Assembly: GCA_030765045.1 (NCBI GenBank)
Contig: CM060962.1
Location: 215,997,031 to 216,061,030, forward strand
DNA length: 64,000 bases
Reading direction: 5' to 3'
From: Tenodera sinensis
Taxonomy: Eukaryota > Arthropoda > Insecta > Mantodea > Mantidae
Shown here: positions 1 to 11,016 of the stretch, one piece after another
How positions within the stretch are numbered: position 1 is the first letter of the stretch
Layout of the letters: the number at the start of each line of letters is the position of its first letter
Position numbers and translations under genes: made by a program
Notes under the pieces: generated by a model
What the model was told of the DNA's origin: nothing
Seen by the model: the letters and a program-made list of their open reading frames with translations, nothing else
Databases searched by the model: none

Positions 1-346
1 TTCTACTAATTTACGAATTTCGATCCAATGTTTAAATTCTTAAAAAGGCATAAAATGTTTTTCAGTTTAGTCTTGTTCCTACAGTTGGTAAGAATAGCTG
101 TATACTTATTTATGCCTATACTTAACAATAAAGTCGTAACGACCAACAATGTTATGCACTTTGTCGACTTTCTTCTGAAATTATAATAAAAATGTATTTT
201 AATTTTCTTTTATCCAAGTACTAAAATACATCCAGAATTTCATACGGAAATCTTGCTGAAGGTATCCGTTTTTAAATCTCCTGAATCCAAATACATAATT
301 TAAAGAATTTAAGAATGTCTGCGGTTAAAAAGTATAACTTCAAAAT
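1..346. other. AT-rich sequence, no recognised feature
   Basis: AT-rich DNA before the first R1 repeat. I see no conserved coding signal, tRNA-like box or repeat shared with the rest of the window. Confidence 0.4.
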
Positions 347-1306
347 CTGATGTGTTGCACTCACATGACTTTCTCTACTCTTGTACTAATCATTATTATA
401 AACTCCTATTACTACATCTTCTTCGTATTACTTGAGGTAAACATTTTTACAAATTATCTTATTGCTTATTTCCCTGTAAGTGCAAGGGGAATATTAGAAT
501 ACAGTAGGCTTGGTGCAATAGTCAACTATTTTAAAGCCTTGAGATTCTGTTCTCTTTGCACACTTAACACATAAAAAATGAACAGCGATGTTCCATTTCA
601 CGACAGTTTTTAAGTTTTCCGAAACTCACACACATAACAAGGAATATCTCCGAAATGGTTCACCCTACAAGAAAATTTATTTAGAATAAATTGTGTATTT
701 CAGCAAGATCTACATTTTTTGTGTAGTAAGATTTTGTTTATCTCCAACTGTTTACCAGTTATGCAAAAGTCGCCCAGAGTAAATATGACTACAGGGGCTA
801 TAGTTAGAAAATTCAAGATATACATTTCATTTGTCATAAAAGTATCTCAAACTTATGACATTTTAATCAAAATCGTTAGAGCCCTTTTCAAGAGAATAAA
901 AATTTTCCATGTAAAGGGTAGTTTAGCGTGGCGCTAGTTTCTTCAAAATATTCGTGTCGCATCCTTGAAGGACGTTAAACTTAAATACCAACTTTGGTTT
1001 TCAACCGAGTTTTTGTTTTTGAGTTATGCCGTCCTTAGACTGACAGACACACAGACTCACAGACACACAGAGGCACAGACACACAAACACACACACACCT
1101 TTTTCTAATAATTGTTTTTTGGACTCAGTGGTCTCAAAACATATATTTCCGGTGAAATCTAGACATCGAATTTTTGGGTGGAGTACAATTCTTCCTTCTT
1201 ACCAGCAGAGAAAGTAAAATTGAAGAACGATGTTCCAGTTCACTGAAGTTTTAAGTTTTCCGAAAGTGACAAAAATCAAGGAATATATCCGAAATGTTTC
1301 AGTCAT
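347..1306 (+). repeat. R1 interspersed repeat, copy a, with partial tandem second copy
   Basis: Noncoding repeat shared with seven other places in this window (11017, 17180, 19900 rev, 23985 rev, 47741 rev, 48720, 61219). It opens with CTGATGTGTTGCAC, has a middle core ATCAAAATCGTTAGAGCC, then an (AC)n stretch near 1035-1100, and ends near 1215. ACTTTCTCTACT lies near the left end (368-379) and its near-complement at the right end (about 1204-1215), so it may be a MITE-like element with short subterminal inverted motifs. From about 1216 to 1306 an internal part of R1 (GATGTTCCA...GAATAT.TCCGAAATG) is repeated in the same orientation, i.e. a partial tandem copy. Small ORFs inside are not conserved between copies and are not genes. 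Confidence 0.8.
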
Positions 1307-1309
1307 GGA

Positions 1310-1425
1310 GCATGGGAATAGTCCTAGCTAAAGAACAATTCCCTTCATTCAGCCTGGAATCGAACCCGGGACCTCTGGATTTCGTAGTTAGTATACCGAT
1401 CACCACACCACAGAGGTAGTGTTAC
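1310..1425 (-). mobile_element. tRNA-derived SINE head
   Basis: On the minus strand a B box GGTTCGATTCC (about 1355-1368) follows an A-box-like TGGTGTGGTGATCGG (about 1396-1414) at normal pol III spacing. The downstream part does not fold as a complete tRNA and the sequence continues into nontRNA DNA, so a SINE or tRNA pseudogene is more likely than a functional tRNA gene. Confidence 0.5.
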
Positions 1426-1468
1426 CTCAATTTTCTCACTTTCTGTAGCAACAAATTGAATATTACAC

Positions 1469-2168
1469 TGTAACGTTGTACTGGGGTGCACAAAAACATA
1501 ACTCTTGTAAAGCTTGTGCAACCCAATGACACGTCTTAACCTTTAGGATAATGTGGATCTTTAAAGAAATTACACTGCCAATTGGCAAGTAATACTTGCC
1601 TTTATTATAACAACTTCAAACATACAAACTTAACACCCTGAGTTACAGAGAATTTAAATACTTGTCGCCACTTTAAAGTGGTTAGAAAAAAATATCACGT
1701 TTGATAATACATTTTGAGATCATTGTTTTAATATTTTAATATTTCGAAAATTCCTGCCATGCTGATAAAAATTTTACTCACGTCCAAACCTTTTAATTAT
1801 ATAAATGCGACCCGAAGAGCTGAAAGATAATTTAGAAGAGAACTACTCGCGTATGATAACATGATGCCTCCCTAATATGATATAGTCACCATCTCTGCCC
1901 AGCTTCACAGAAACTTGCTCTGTCGTTGAAAATCCCAAGTCGACTGCCCTCTTGCCTTCCCGGACCTGGCTTGGTAGGAATAACTCGTTGCGCATGCGCC
2001 GCTGTTTTTGGCCATTTCCGCATGAGGTCGTGGAATTCGCCGTATAAGTATGTAGGCTCCCTGTATTGCTTTACTGTTGAAGAACCATGACGCTCATTAA
2101 ATTTTGATTTAGTGAGCTTGTACTGATGGCTGTCTGTGCTTTTGGATCCTAGGTGAACTAACGGCTCA
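1469..2168 (-). repeat. gypsy-1 3' LTR
   Basis: About 700 bp, starting TGTAACGTTGTACTGG and ending ..ACGGCTCA on the plus strand. It matches 9049-9742 along its whole length with scattered substitutions, and matches the LTRs of gypsy-2 less closely. Because the element is on the minus strand this is the downstream LTR. Confidence 0.92.
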
Positions 2169-3017
2169 ATGGCCGCCGGCGAAACTGGCCAGCAGGACAG
2201 GAACAGCAGCTGGTGTAGTTCTTGAAGGTCAGGTCCGGAGATGCAAAATAATCAGGCATGGTATTAACCGGAGAGGCATCAAAAGGCAAACTAAGAAAAT
2301 AACCCAGCAGGCAGGAATTTCACATAGAATATGTCTGTAACTACAATACATGAAAAGCTTATAACAGGAATTTAATACAATTACTCAAAAGGCATAATAC
2401 AAATAACACTTTAAAAGAACATCCATTAAAATATAAAATAAGAGGCTGAATCACAACAGTTTCCAGGTTACCCACAAGTTATAAAATTATGGTAACATTA
2501 CAATTTTTTTGTGATAAGGCAATAGCATTTTTAAAATTTAACAACATAAATTAGACTACTGGCTATTGCCCTATACACTAAGAGGAGACAAAGAACGAAA
2601 GGAATACCTAAAACTAAGACGTGGATCCACTTCTACAACACAACACAAAGAAACATGAAGATAAGGAGTGACATAAAATGTTGTATAATACTGAAACATT
2701 CACTGACTCATACTAATACATGCTACCGGTAGCTAACATCATTCATGCACACATACACACACCTACACACGCACACACGAGATTCAAATAACAGACACAA
2801 AGAAAGGAAAATTTAGACTCCCAATAGGAAAGGGAAGAATTATAGTATGTTTCGTACTGGGTAACTACACTTTAAGGCCTTCAGCTCGTACGCGAAGACG
2901 AGATTTTAGAGCTGAAGTACCCCAAGATTTTTAAGCCCAGTACGAGGCGAGCTGGCCGCGCAAAACATTTTTTCATTACAAAGCCAACATGATTAGGAGG
3001 CTAATTAACTTAGGATT
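2169..3017 (-). other. gypsy-1 3' untranslated region
   Basis: About 850 bp between the integrase stop and the 3' LTR. No ORF and no env signature. It holds a short CA-rich tract (about 2745-2780), which is a much longer (CA)n in gypsy-2. The polypurine tract next to the LTR is poor here (GCCGGCGGCCAT on the minus strand) whereas gypsy-2 has a long G-rich tract at the same place. Confidence 0.75.
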
Positions 3018-3309
3018 TCAATTTGAATTAGGAGGTAACAGACGTAACTGTGAAGCATGAGCAGTGGTAAGTTGGCCAGATACACAATGTTGTAAACGGA
3101 ATGAAACCCCATTACGTATATCACATATTTTATAAGGTCCGACAAAACGTGGTGGTAATTTTGCTGTAACATGATGTGATGCTCTACTTATAGGATGATT
3201 ACGAAGAAGTACTAAATCTCCTAAGTTAAAGGAAACAGGATGCCTCGAATTATTATAACGAAGTTCGCGACGAGCGCGATCACGACGTAAGGCTTTCATA
3301 GTTTGGTAC

Positions 3310-4736
3310 TGTGACGTCATGGAAGGTCGTCACTTCGAGATATCGACTGGCCTTAGCTTAGAGAGGTGTATAGCCGTCAGGTTGGTAAGCGTAACCCCTC
3401 TCGCCCCGCTTCGTCTCGCACACAGTATAAAATCCGGCTGCCCGACCAGTCGTTAGTTCACTTCAGCGCGATGCGCCACCTGCAGTCTTTCATCTTCACT
3501 TCAACGCCAAGTGCGTTGCCTGCAGTCTTCGATGTTTACTTCAGCGCTGCCTCCAGTCTTCGTTAAGTAGTCGAGCTCCGTTAGGCGCTGCCATCAGTTG
3601 TCTTCGTCAGTCAAAGTATGGCTAGCTTCGACCAAGCGTAATGTATGAGCCTTATACATTATGGTTTAATCTTCATCAAGCCGAGGCGCTCAGCATTAGT
3701 ATCTTACATACTTGCCTACATGTTCGTCAGTAATGAGCCGATAGGCTTAGCAATTCTCAATTCTACAGACATTACTCGGCAAGCTCCTCTTCATCGAGCC
3801 AAGCAGTTCACCAACAGTGACGTCAGCACGCATCGAAGTCAACAGGGTCATGCTTCTTGGTTTTGCTTGTCAAAGGGGGCAAGCAAGTGAGCAACTTTTC
3901 TCCGTAGAGAAGCAACGTCGGCATTCACCACCATTTCTTCGAGATGTATGCTAAGTCAGGCATACACTGGGCATACGCGGAATTAAGCAGGAACGACGCG
4001 TTTATTCTTCATGGTTGATATGCAGGAATGTGCCACAGTCCATGTGCATGTTCATTTCAACATAATTGGATAAGGACCTGTTCCAAAAGCGCACCAGACA
4101 TTTGGGTGAGACAAACAGTTCTGTATTTCATTTAGATGTATGTGTTTAGTGTTTTAGGGCTTTTATGCTAAAGCAGGGTAGATGATCTTTGTATCACGGC
4201 GATTGTAGCCTAAACGGCAATAGTTATAATTCCGACTAACGCAATCAACTGAGTGTGGTTAAAAGGGATGACTTTTTGTGTGCCAAGTTATATTGGTGAG
4301 TCAGGCCCATTCTACCAGTGTTGCTCAGGAAGTTAAATAGTCAGGAAGGAATTATTACTTAGTGCAAAGAATAGTTTACATTCATGTCTATTTTATGTAA
4401 CTGTTTATTTTTACTACATGTTCGTAATACACATATTATCATTCACCATACTTTCAATGTTCCTATGTATATTCTTGTTACTTAACACCGTCAGTGTTAA
4501 GTCTTGTATTTAATTATGTAGTCAAAATATATTCAAGGAAAAGACATTTGGTATTATATGTAACCACAATATACCCCACCGATCCATTCCCAACACGATT
4601 CCGCAAATAGATGTCCACTCACTCTCGCTAAGCCAAGTCAAGTGGGGTAGCAGAAAAAGCATGGGGCTAGGCTTAGCAAATGTCAAGTTAAGTAATGGTA
4701 GCAGATAGTTAAACAAGGAGAGAGTGGCGTGCGACA
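3310..4736 (+). mobile_element. solo LTR of another retrotransposon inserted in gypsy-1 integrase
   Basis: 1427-bp insertion starting TGTGACGTCATGG and ending GCGTGCGACA, i.e. TG to CA. It is bordered by the direct repeat GTAC (3306-3309 and 4737-4740). The paralogous empty site in gypsy-2 (34691-34702) reads TTTGGTACCAAA, which proves the insertion and the 4-bp duplication. It has no retrotransposon ORF, so it is a solo LTR left by LTR-LTR recombination. A TATA box at 3426-3432 implies plus orientation. The LTR is unusually long. Superfamily not determined. Confidence 0.9.
3426..3432 (+). promoter_or_regulatory. TATA box of the solo LTR
   Basis: TATAAAA about 115 bp inside the LTR, followed after roughly 30 bp by CAGTCGTTAGTTCA, a plausible initiator region. 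This is the expected U3/R layout for a plus-strand LTR promoter. No expression evidence is available from sequence. Confidence 0.5.
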
Positions 4737-5728
4737 GTACCAAACTTCTTGTAACTGTTTAGGGTCAAACTGATCAGGTAATAGATCCTGTAACTTCCAT
4801 AAATTTGTAAGTGGACAAGCTGGTTGAAATCGGAACATAAGTGAAGCTGGTGATTGAGAATGTACCTTATGTTGTGCCAAATTAAAGGTCAATTGTAATG
4901 CGGTAAGACGTGTGTCCCAAAGACGATGATCATGTGAGTGAAACGCGATTAGAGCACTCTTACGGTTTCTATTTACTCTTTCTGCTAAAGACGGACATTG
5001 ATAGTACGGAGAAGTATGAACTAGCTGAATGCCATGTTCAAACAGAAATGTATGAAAAATTCGTGCTTTAAAATACGAGGCATTGTCTGTAACTAATACG
5101 GCCGGAAAACCAAACGAAGCAAAAAGGAATGATAACACAGAAATAGTAGCAAAAGCTGTAGAAGCTCGGACAGGGTAACACCAAACAAATTTGGTAAAAC
5201 TATCAACCACCACACAAAGACATGTATTCCCCTGTAATGAACGAGGAAATGGCCCAATAAAATCCAAAAAAGGCGTTCCATGGGGTAAGTTGCCAAGTGA
5301 GAGCTCAAGGGTCCGACCTTGGTGTTAGCCGGGGGTTTTGATTGTAAACAAACTCGGCAATTACCGAAAATTTTACAATGTCCTGGTACATCTTACGCCA
5401 GACAAAGAACCTACGAATATTTTTATTTTAGTCTTTCGTATCCCTAAATGAGCCCCAAAATGCGAAGAATGGAAATATTGTAACACGACGGGAATTAAAG
5501 CCTTAGGTAACAAAACGCGTAAAGAAGAAGAGCGAGTAATTTACAAAAGAGAATGTCGTTTTGAAAAACATAACCATTGGCACTAACACCCGCTTTAGCC
5601 TGGTGCCAAATATGACCCAATTCCGGGTCGTTTTGTTGATATGATGGAATGGAAGTAAAAACTTGGGGAAAATCTATTGATAAGAGGTTAACCAATCCAA
5701 CGTGAGCCGATAATAGATGAGACTGAGG

Positions 5729-6280
5729 TTAGGGTTCCTGAAATAGGCGGGACAGCGCATCTGCTGAACAATTGTCAACACCTTTTATGTGCTTTATATC
5801 AAATTGAAATGCACTCAGTCTTACTGCCCAACCTGTTTTACCTGTTTTACGTGTATGTGAAAGGACCCAGGCGATAACTTGGTTATCACATTCCAATTTA
5901 AATCGACGATGTTCCAAGAAGGCACAACATTTTTCACACGCTGTTAAGACTGCTAAAGCTTCTAATTCATAAACAGAAAGATTACGTTCTGTACGTGATA
6001 ATGTGCGGGAATAATAAGCAATGGGCTGGCAACCTTGACCCAAATCCTGTAGGATAATTGCAGATATTGCAAATCCAGAAGCATCTGTTTGCAAGATAAA
6101 TGTTTGTTCGAAATCTGGCATAGCCAAAACCGGTGGATTCATTATAGCATGTTTAAGTTGTTCAAACGCTAACTGATGTTGCGGAGTCCACACAAACTGT
6201 GCACCTTTGCGCTTAAGCGCGTACAATGGTTCAGGAATTTCAGGAAACTTATGAATGAATTTCGAAAACATGGCAGCCAT
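5729..6280 (-). CDS. pol (RH): gypsy-1 RNase H domain of pol
   Basis: RNase H degrades the RNA strand during reverse transcription. The frame opens with the RT connection (FSKFIHKFPEIPEPLYALKR) and then the RNase H core: FILQTDASGFAISAIILQD (first Asp), NLSVYELEALAVLTA (Glu), FKLECDNQVIAWVLS (Asp) and VDNCSADALSR (final Asp). All four acidic positions are visible, so this domain itself is intact although the polyprotein is not. Confidence 0.88.
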   Translation of the reverse strand: MAAMFSKFIHKFPEIPEPLYALKRKGAQFVWTPQHQLAFEQLKHAIMNPPVLAMPDFEQTFILQTDASGFAISAIILQDLGQGCQPIAYYSRTLSRTERNLSVYELEALAVLTACEKCCAFLEHRRFKLECDNQVIAWVLSHTRKTGKTGWAVRLSAFQFDIKHIKGVDNCSADALSRLFQEP

Positions 6281-6300
6281 ACTAAAAATGATGACAATTG

Positions 6301-7089
6301 TTACTGATTAGTAGGTGGACGAAATTTAGAAACTGCTGAGGTACGGGTGGGGTCGATAGAAATTCCAGCTAGAGAAATTAAATGTCCTAAAAAGGAATTT
6401 TGATTAGTTGCAAAACCTACTTTAGAACGACGGAGAGTAAGTACAGCTTTGCGCAAACATCTAAATACATGATGTAAGTGTTTTAAATGTGATTCAAAAT
6501 CAGTACTATAAATAATTAAATCGTCTAAATAATTAAATACAAAACGAAACTTACAATCTTGTAAAATTGTATCTAACAAACGTGATAATACTTGGGCTCC
6601 AGTAGTAAGTCCGAAGGGTATTCTACAAAATTGAAATAAGTTCCAAGGGGTAGAAAAGGCCGTTAAAGGGCGTGTTTGTGAATGCAAGGGGATTTGGTAA
6701 TATACCTGATTCAAATCCAGTGTAGTGAAAACCTTTGCGTTAGGAAAATAATGTGCTGCCGTGTGTAAGTCTGGTAAGGGCATGCTATCCAATTGAATAT
6801 TTTTATTTAATTTACGATAATCAACGACTAGTCGAAAATCACCATCTGGTTTAGGAACTAAGAAACATGGACTCGCATATGGACTATTAGAAGGTTCAAT
6901 AATTCCTTAATCTAACATAACCTGAATTTTCTAATTCAAAATATCTACCTCTGGGGGTGTGAGCTTATATGGAGGAGAACGAACCGGAGTAGAGTTTAAC
7001 AATTGTATTGAATATTTTAACTTGTTTACAGTTCCCAAGGAATCAGTTAGAACATCAGAATATTCTTCAAGCAAATCCAGGATACTTTC
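6301..7089 (-). pseudogene. pol (RT): gypsy-1 reverse transcriptase
   Basis: RT palm and fingers of the pol polyprotein. Visible blocks: VPKPDGDF-type motif upstream of 6800, KVFTTLDLNQVYYQIPL, FCRIPFGLTTGAQVL and the catalytic NYLDDLIIYS with the YxDD box intact, then FLGHLISLAGISIDP. The N-terminal part (6793-7089) contains an in-frame stop at about 6908 where gypsy-2 has Gln, and the frame is separated from protease by a stop at 7090, so no full-length polyprotein can be made. Confidence 0.88.
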
Positions 7090-7605
7090 CTATCTGTCTT
7101 CCTGTAAGTGCAGTAGATTAATTGGGGTAACCGATGGTAAGGAACAAACTCTAACTTCACTAAATAAATTAGATCCAATAGAAAATGGAATGCATTTATG
7201 AAATGCAAATGAAAATGATAATATAAAGTTTGCAAAATCTAATTTAGCGTCAGTTGAACGAAGGAAAGGTTCACCCAATAGTGCTTCATATGGTAAATGC
7301 TCTACAATGGCAAATGAAAACGTCCAAGAAAAATCCTGCAACTTTATATGTAATTTAGCAGTGCTCAAAACTGGGAGTAATTCTCCTGAAACCGATTTAA
7401 ACGAGATTACCGTATGGGTAATATGAAAGGTATGAAGTCGAGATAATGTTTGTAACATTTCCCACCTGATAAAGTTTAAAGAACCGCCTGAATCCAATAA
7501 TGCCAATGTTTGCTTAGTGAGACATGTAATATTAATAACCGACAAGGAACGAAACGGTAAGGCATAAACTTTTGAGGTTGTTGAGGGTGCCACCGAAAAA
7601 TTCAC
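7090..7605 (-). CDS. pol (PR): gypsy-1 retropepsin (aspartic protease)
   Basis: 171-residue frame with the retropepsin active site LALLDSGGSLNFI (a DSG rather than DTG triad) about residue 36 and the late conserved YEALLGEPFLRSTDAKLDF motif typical of LTR-retrotransposon proteases. It processes the Gag-Pol precursor. The frame ends at a TAG that replaces Gln at the start of the RT linker. Confidence 0.8.
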   Translation of the reverse strand: MNFSVAPSTTSKVYALPFRSLSVINITCLTKQTLALLDSGGSLNFIRWEMLQTLSRLHTFHITHTVISFKSVSGELLPVLSTAKLHIKLQDFSWTFSFAIVEHLPYEALLGEPFLRSTDAKLDFANFILSFSFAFHKCIPFSIGSNLFSEVRVCSLPSVTPINLLHLQEDR

Positions 7606-7639
7606 AAACTGTCATAAGTGTTTTCTTTGTGGCTGAAGG

Positions 7640-9008
7640 TCTAACTTTTTACGTAAAAAGCATAATTCTAGATCATGTCCCCTTCTATTACAAAATGTGC
7701 AGAAACGAGGTGATCGTTAAAGTTCCAACTTGGATTGATTGGCCTGAACTGGTCCTACCGATTTATCGTGAAAGTTCTTTTGCAATGAAAAATTTTGTGT
7801 TCCATTTGACCATTGAGAAACACTCAACTCTGGGTTGAGGGTGTTACTGCTGGTGAAATTGTCAATTTAGAATTCTGCTGTATCCAATGTGCCAAAGAAT
7901 CTAATTCGCGAAAGGAAGACGGTCGTGAATGAAAAATACATCTTAAGCGTGTGTTGTCATTCAACCCTGAAATGATTGGATCACAAATCTGCTGTTCTGT
8001 CTGGAAGTTGAAAAACTCGCGCAAACTTACGTACGCGAGCAATAAATCCCAAAAGCTCTTCATTTTTCTCCTATATAGCATAATAGTAACGTGCTAATAA
8101 CTGCGATTTTATACGTGGAGGCAAGAAAAAATTTAATACAGAAGTATGAAATTGAAAAAGTTATGAGTTAAAGCTATTTGTAACAAAAATTCTAAATTGC
8201 CCTCCACTAATGGTAATAACATACAATATATATATATATCCGAATCTAAGTATTTGGACCCATCTAACTGTTGTTGTAACGTGACTAAAGTGTCTAAAAA
8301 CTCAAATGTTTGTTCCGGAGTATAAACAACAAAATGTGCTTTATCCAGTAATATCTGAGCAGGATGCGGCATTTCTAAAGCTTTAATGTGAATTGGTGGT
8401 ATAGATTGTCTTTTAGAAGTTGCAACGTTAAATGAATCTATTGGTGTCTGAACTGAGTTTTCTCAAGCAAGATTGTCGTCCCTCAAATTAGATGTAAGGT
8501 TCTTTAAATCAGTTGCACTGGTACATGTAAGAGTATCCGGAAATTTAAGTAGTTCACTAAATTGTTGAAGTAAATTATTTACCTCTAAAACTTGTTGAGC
8601 CACCGGCTTAAACGAAATTAACAGGTGTAAGAGGTCTATATAACGTCCAAGCTGTGTCTTATAAAGGCGCAACATGGCAGAAGAGAATGGAACTCCTAGT
8701 TCTATCTTAAAGTTTATAAATTCCTGTAATTGGAATCGAATATCTTGTACCGCATTTTCCAAATCCCCAGATGAAAGATGAGCAAGCGATACTTCCTTGT
8801 CCATATTTTCTTTAAGTAAACGTAGCATATCAGGTAAAGTTTTAGTATTATCGTAAGAAATATTTCGAGCTTTTAACAAGAATTCCAGTTCGTTTTTACG
8901 TAACAGGTCTAAATTGGACAACGACAACGTAAATTTATATGATGTAACAAGATAAGAATGGAAAATATAAACAAATTTAAACGCGAAGGGCGAATGAAAT
9001 GAATTCAA
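7640..9008 (-). pseudogene. gag: gypsy-1 gag, fragmented
   Basis: Capsid/nucleocapsid precursor in several frames. The N-terminal 181-residue frame (8463-9008) includes a SAP-like stretch (LRKNELEFLLKARNI). The capsid part is in 8133-8372 and 7824-8081 (TEQQICDPIISGLNDNTRLR resembles the gag major homology area). A CCHC zinc knuckle C-x2-C-x4-H-x4-C (FCTFCNRRGHDLELC) is encoded near 7660-7705. Frame changes between the pieces show decay. Confidence 0.8.
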
Positions 9009-9033
9009 GGTGTTAAGTATATTTTACGCGCTA

Positions 9034-9043
9034 TCTGCTACCA
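9034..9043 (-). promoter_or_regulatory. gypsy-1 primer binding site, initiator tRNA-Met type
   Basis: On the minus strand TGGTAGCAGA lies 5 nt inside the 5' LTR. It matches the complement of the 3' end of arthropod initiator tRNA-Met (..TCTGCTACCA) over 10 nt. The same site is present in gypsy-2 (38880-38889). Confidence 0.8.
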
Positions 9044-9048
9044 TCTTT

Positions 9049-9742
9049 TGTGATGTTGTACTGGGCTGCACGAAAACATAACTCTTGTTAAGCTTGTGCA
9101 ACCCAATGACACGTCTTAACCTTTAGGATAATGTGGATCTTTAAAGAAATTACACTGCCAATTGGCAAGCAATACTTCCCTTTATTATAACAACTTCAAA
9201 CATACAAACTTAACACCCTGAGTTACAGAGAATTTAAATACTTGTCGCCACTTTAAAGTGGTTAGAAAAAAATATCACTTTTGATAAAACATTTTGAGAT
9301 CATTGTTTTAATATTTTAATATTTCGAAAATTCCTTGCATGCTGATAAAAATTTTACTCACGTCTAAACCTTTTAATTATATAAATGCGACCCGAAGAGC
9401 TGAAAGATAATTTAGAAGAGAACTACTCGCGTATGATAACATGAGGCCTTCCTAGTATGATATAGTCACCATTTCTGCCCAGCTTCACAGAAACTTGCTC
9501 TGTCGTTGAAAATCCCAAGTCGACTGCCCTCTTGTCTTCCCGGACCTGGTTTGGTAGGAATAACTCGTTGCGCATGCGCCGCTGTTTTTGGCCATTTCTG
9601 CATGAGGTCGTGGAATTCACCGTGTAAGTATGCAGGCTCCCTCTATTGCTTCACTGTTGAAGCACCGTCATTAAATTTTGATTTGGTGAGCTTGTACTGA
9701 TGGCTGTCTGTGCTTTTGGATCCTAGGTGAAATAACGGCTCA
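9049..9742 (-). repeat. gypsy-1 5' LTR
   Basis: Starts TGTGATGTTGTACTGG and ends ..ACGGCTCA on the plus strand, followed directly by the target duplication ACAC. It pairs with 1469-2168; by eye the two differ at few per cent of sites, so the insertion is not recent but not ancient. Confidence 0.92.
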
Positions 9743-9746
9743 ACAC

Positions 9747-11016
9747 ATATTTTGCTAGAATTAATCGCTCAAGCAAAGTAATTACTCATACGTACCGCAC
9801 TACTGTTAAAACACTTTACTATGCTGAAAACTTAAACAAGCAGTCCAGTAGGATGCGCACCAAGGTCTCTATGGAGGAATATAGCGCTTACGCAGTAAGG
9901 AATATAGCGCAGGTCATTCATCCCAGTACACAGGTGGCTAAAGGGTTGCGTACCTTCCCTATTAAGATACCAAAATGAAAGTTACCAAATTGTCACAAAC
10001 GTCGTTGTCAAACTTTCAGGCTCTCGAGCGTCCAAACCGTCAATATGCGGACAGGGGTTCCTAGTTTAAAACAGATCAGTGTGCCATCCCACATAACATA
10101 CGAAACGTTGTCGGTGTTTTTTTGGGACACCCAGTATATGAGGATAATTTGTCATGCAGTGTTGAAAATCAATATCTTTTGGTCACAGCGAATTGAAACA
10201 GGAAAATATTAGACAATAATTTCAAACAGAAAAAATTCTTTTATACCTCCGTGGAGGTGCAGAGATCGAATCTTAGTTAGACTGAGTTATCTAGGTACTT
10301 TTCTTTCGGGATCTTTCCCTATTTTCAGAAGACCAGTGTCGGGTAACTGTAACCTCTAGGTATCCCGGTTTTTTTTAGCATAATTTCAACCATTTCATTC
10401 ATTCACAGTATAATATGACCTAATCGGTTAGAGGATCTTAAACCACGAAGAAAGAAAGAAAGAAAGAAAAATATCTTTAAATACCTAAATCATTGAACGA
10501 CTTAACAAAGAAGAATCTGAAACAATATGTCTGGTTGTTGCACTCGTAGAAAAGTTCACAATACAAGGAAAACGCCATAGTAGGCAACTTTCAAAAGAAA
10601 ACGTGGCCCTAAGTAGCGCATAAGAGAAGAATAAGTTGGTAGCTACGAGAGAAGTTAACAAGATTGTTATCAGATAAAGGTTTTGCGTTCAATACAGATT
10701 TAAATGGGAAGGATTCCTAAAGAGAGTGCACAAAATGTACTACTAGCGGATAGGTAGGAAGGAATTTAAACTTCACAGCTATGCGTTGAGAATAGCATCT
10801 CCTTATGTGGAAAGTACCTGAACTCAATTTTCGCAAGGTATAATAATCATTTGGTGTTCCCCAGAATTAGTAATTTCGACCACATAAAAAAACAATATAT
10901 TATAATAAGCAGTTATACTGTTGAAGTAAAAGTTCCATGAGCAAAATTTGAAATAAAAGAAACTATCATGAACTTCAGACATGTTTTTTTTTTTTTTTCC
11001 ATTTCTCCTAAAAAAT
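9747..11016. other. unassigned stretch with (GAAA)n and a terminal-repeat-like motif
   Basis: No coding signal. GGGACACCCAGTATA at about 10122-10136 resembles the end motif of common insect DNA repeats. A (GAAA)n run lies at 10447-10470. A T tract and pyrimidine-rich stretch at 10985-11005 precede R1 copy b. Confidence 0.4.

Larger units (their letters stand above)
3018..5700 (-). pseudogene. pol (IN): gypsy-1 integrase, split by a solo LTR
   Basis: Retroviral-type integrase catalysing cDNA insertion. Reading minus strand: zinc-binding HHCC region (about 5330-5690, frame-disrupted; a C-x2-C pair is readable near 5340), catalytic core starting MDFIGPFPRS (first Asp) near 5267, second Asp in LVTDNASYF, Glu in SLAERVNRN, then a C-terminal chromatin/DNA-binding part (FNLGDLVLLRNH, RFVGPYKI) at 3018-3309. 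A 1427-bp insertion after residue context EVWY divides the core from the C-terminal part. The uninterrupted gypsy-2 copy shows the two halves belong together. Confidence 0.9.
1469..9742 (-). mobile_element. Ty3/gypsy LTR retrotransposon, complete but decayed (gypsy-1)
   Basis: An 8.27-kb element read on the minus strand: 5' LTR at 9049-9742, primer binding site, gag, protease, reverse transcriptase, RNase H, integrase, long 3' untranslated part, 3' LTR at 1469-2168. LTRs run TG to CA and the element is flanked by a 4-bp direct repeat ACAC (1465-1468 and 9743-9746), so both ends are authentic. The order PR-RT-RH-IN defines Ty3/gypsy (Metaviridae). No env-like ORF is visible between integrase and the 3' LTR. 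Coding is broken by stops (for example near 7090 and 6908, both CAA/CAG to stop relative to gypsy-2) and by a solo LTR inserted at 3310-4736. A second copy lies at 32760-39611. Confidence 0.95.

Noticed and set aside
2169..3017. An env gene between integrase and 3' LTR
   Set aside because: No ORF of useful length in either gypsy copy; the region is untranslated and contains a CA tract.
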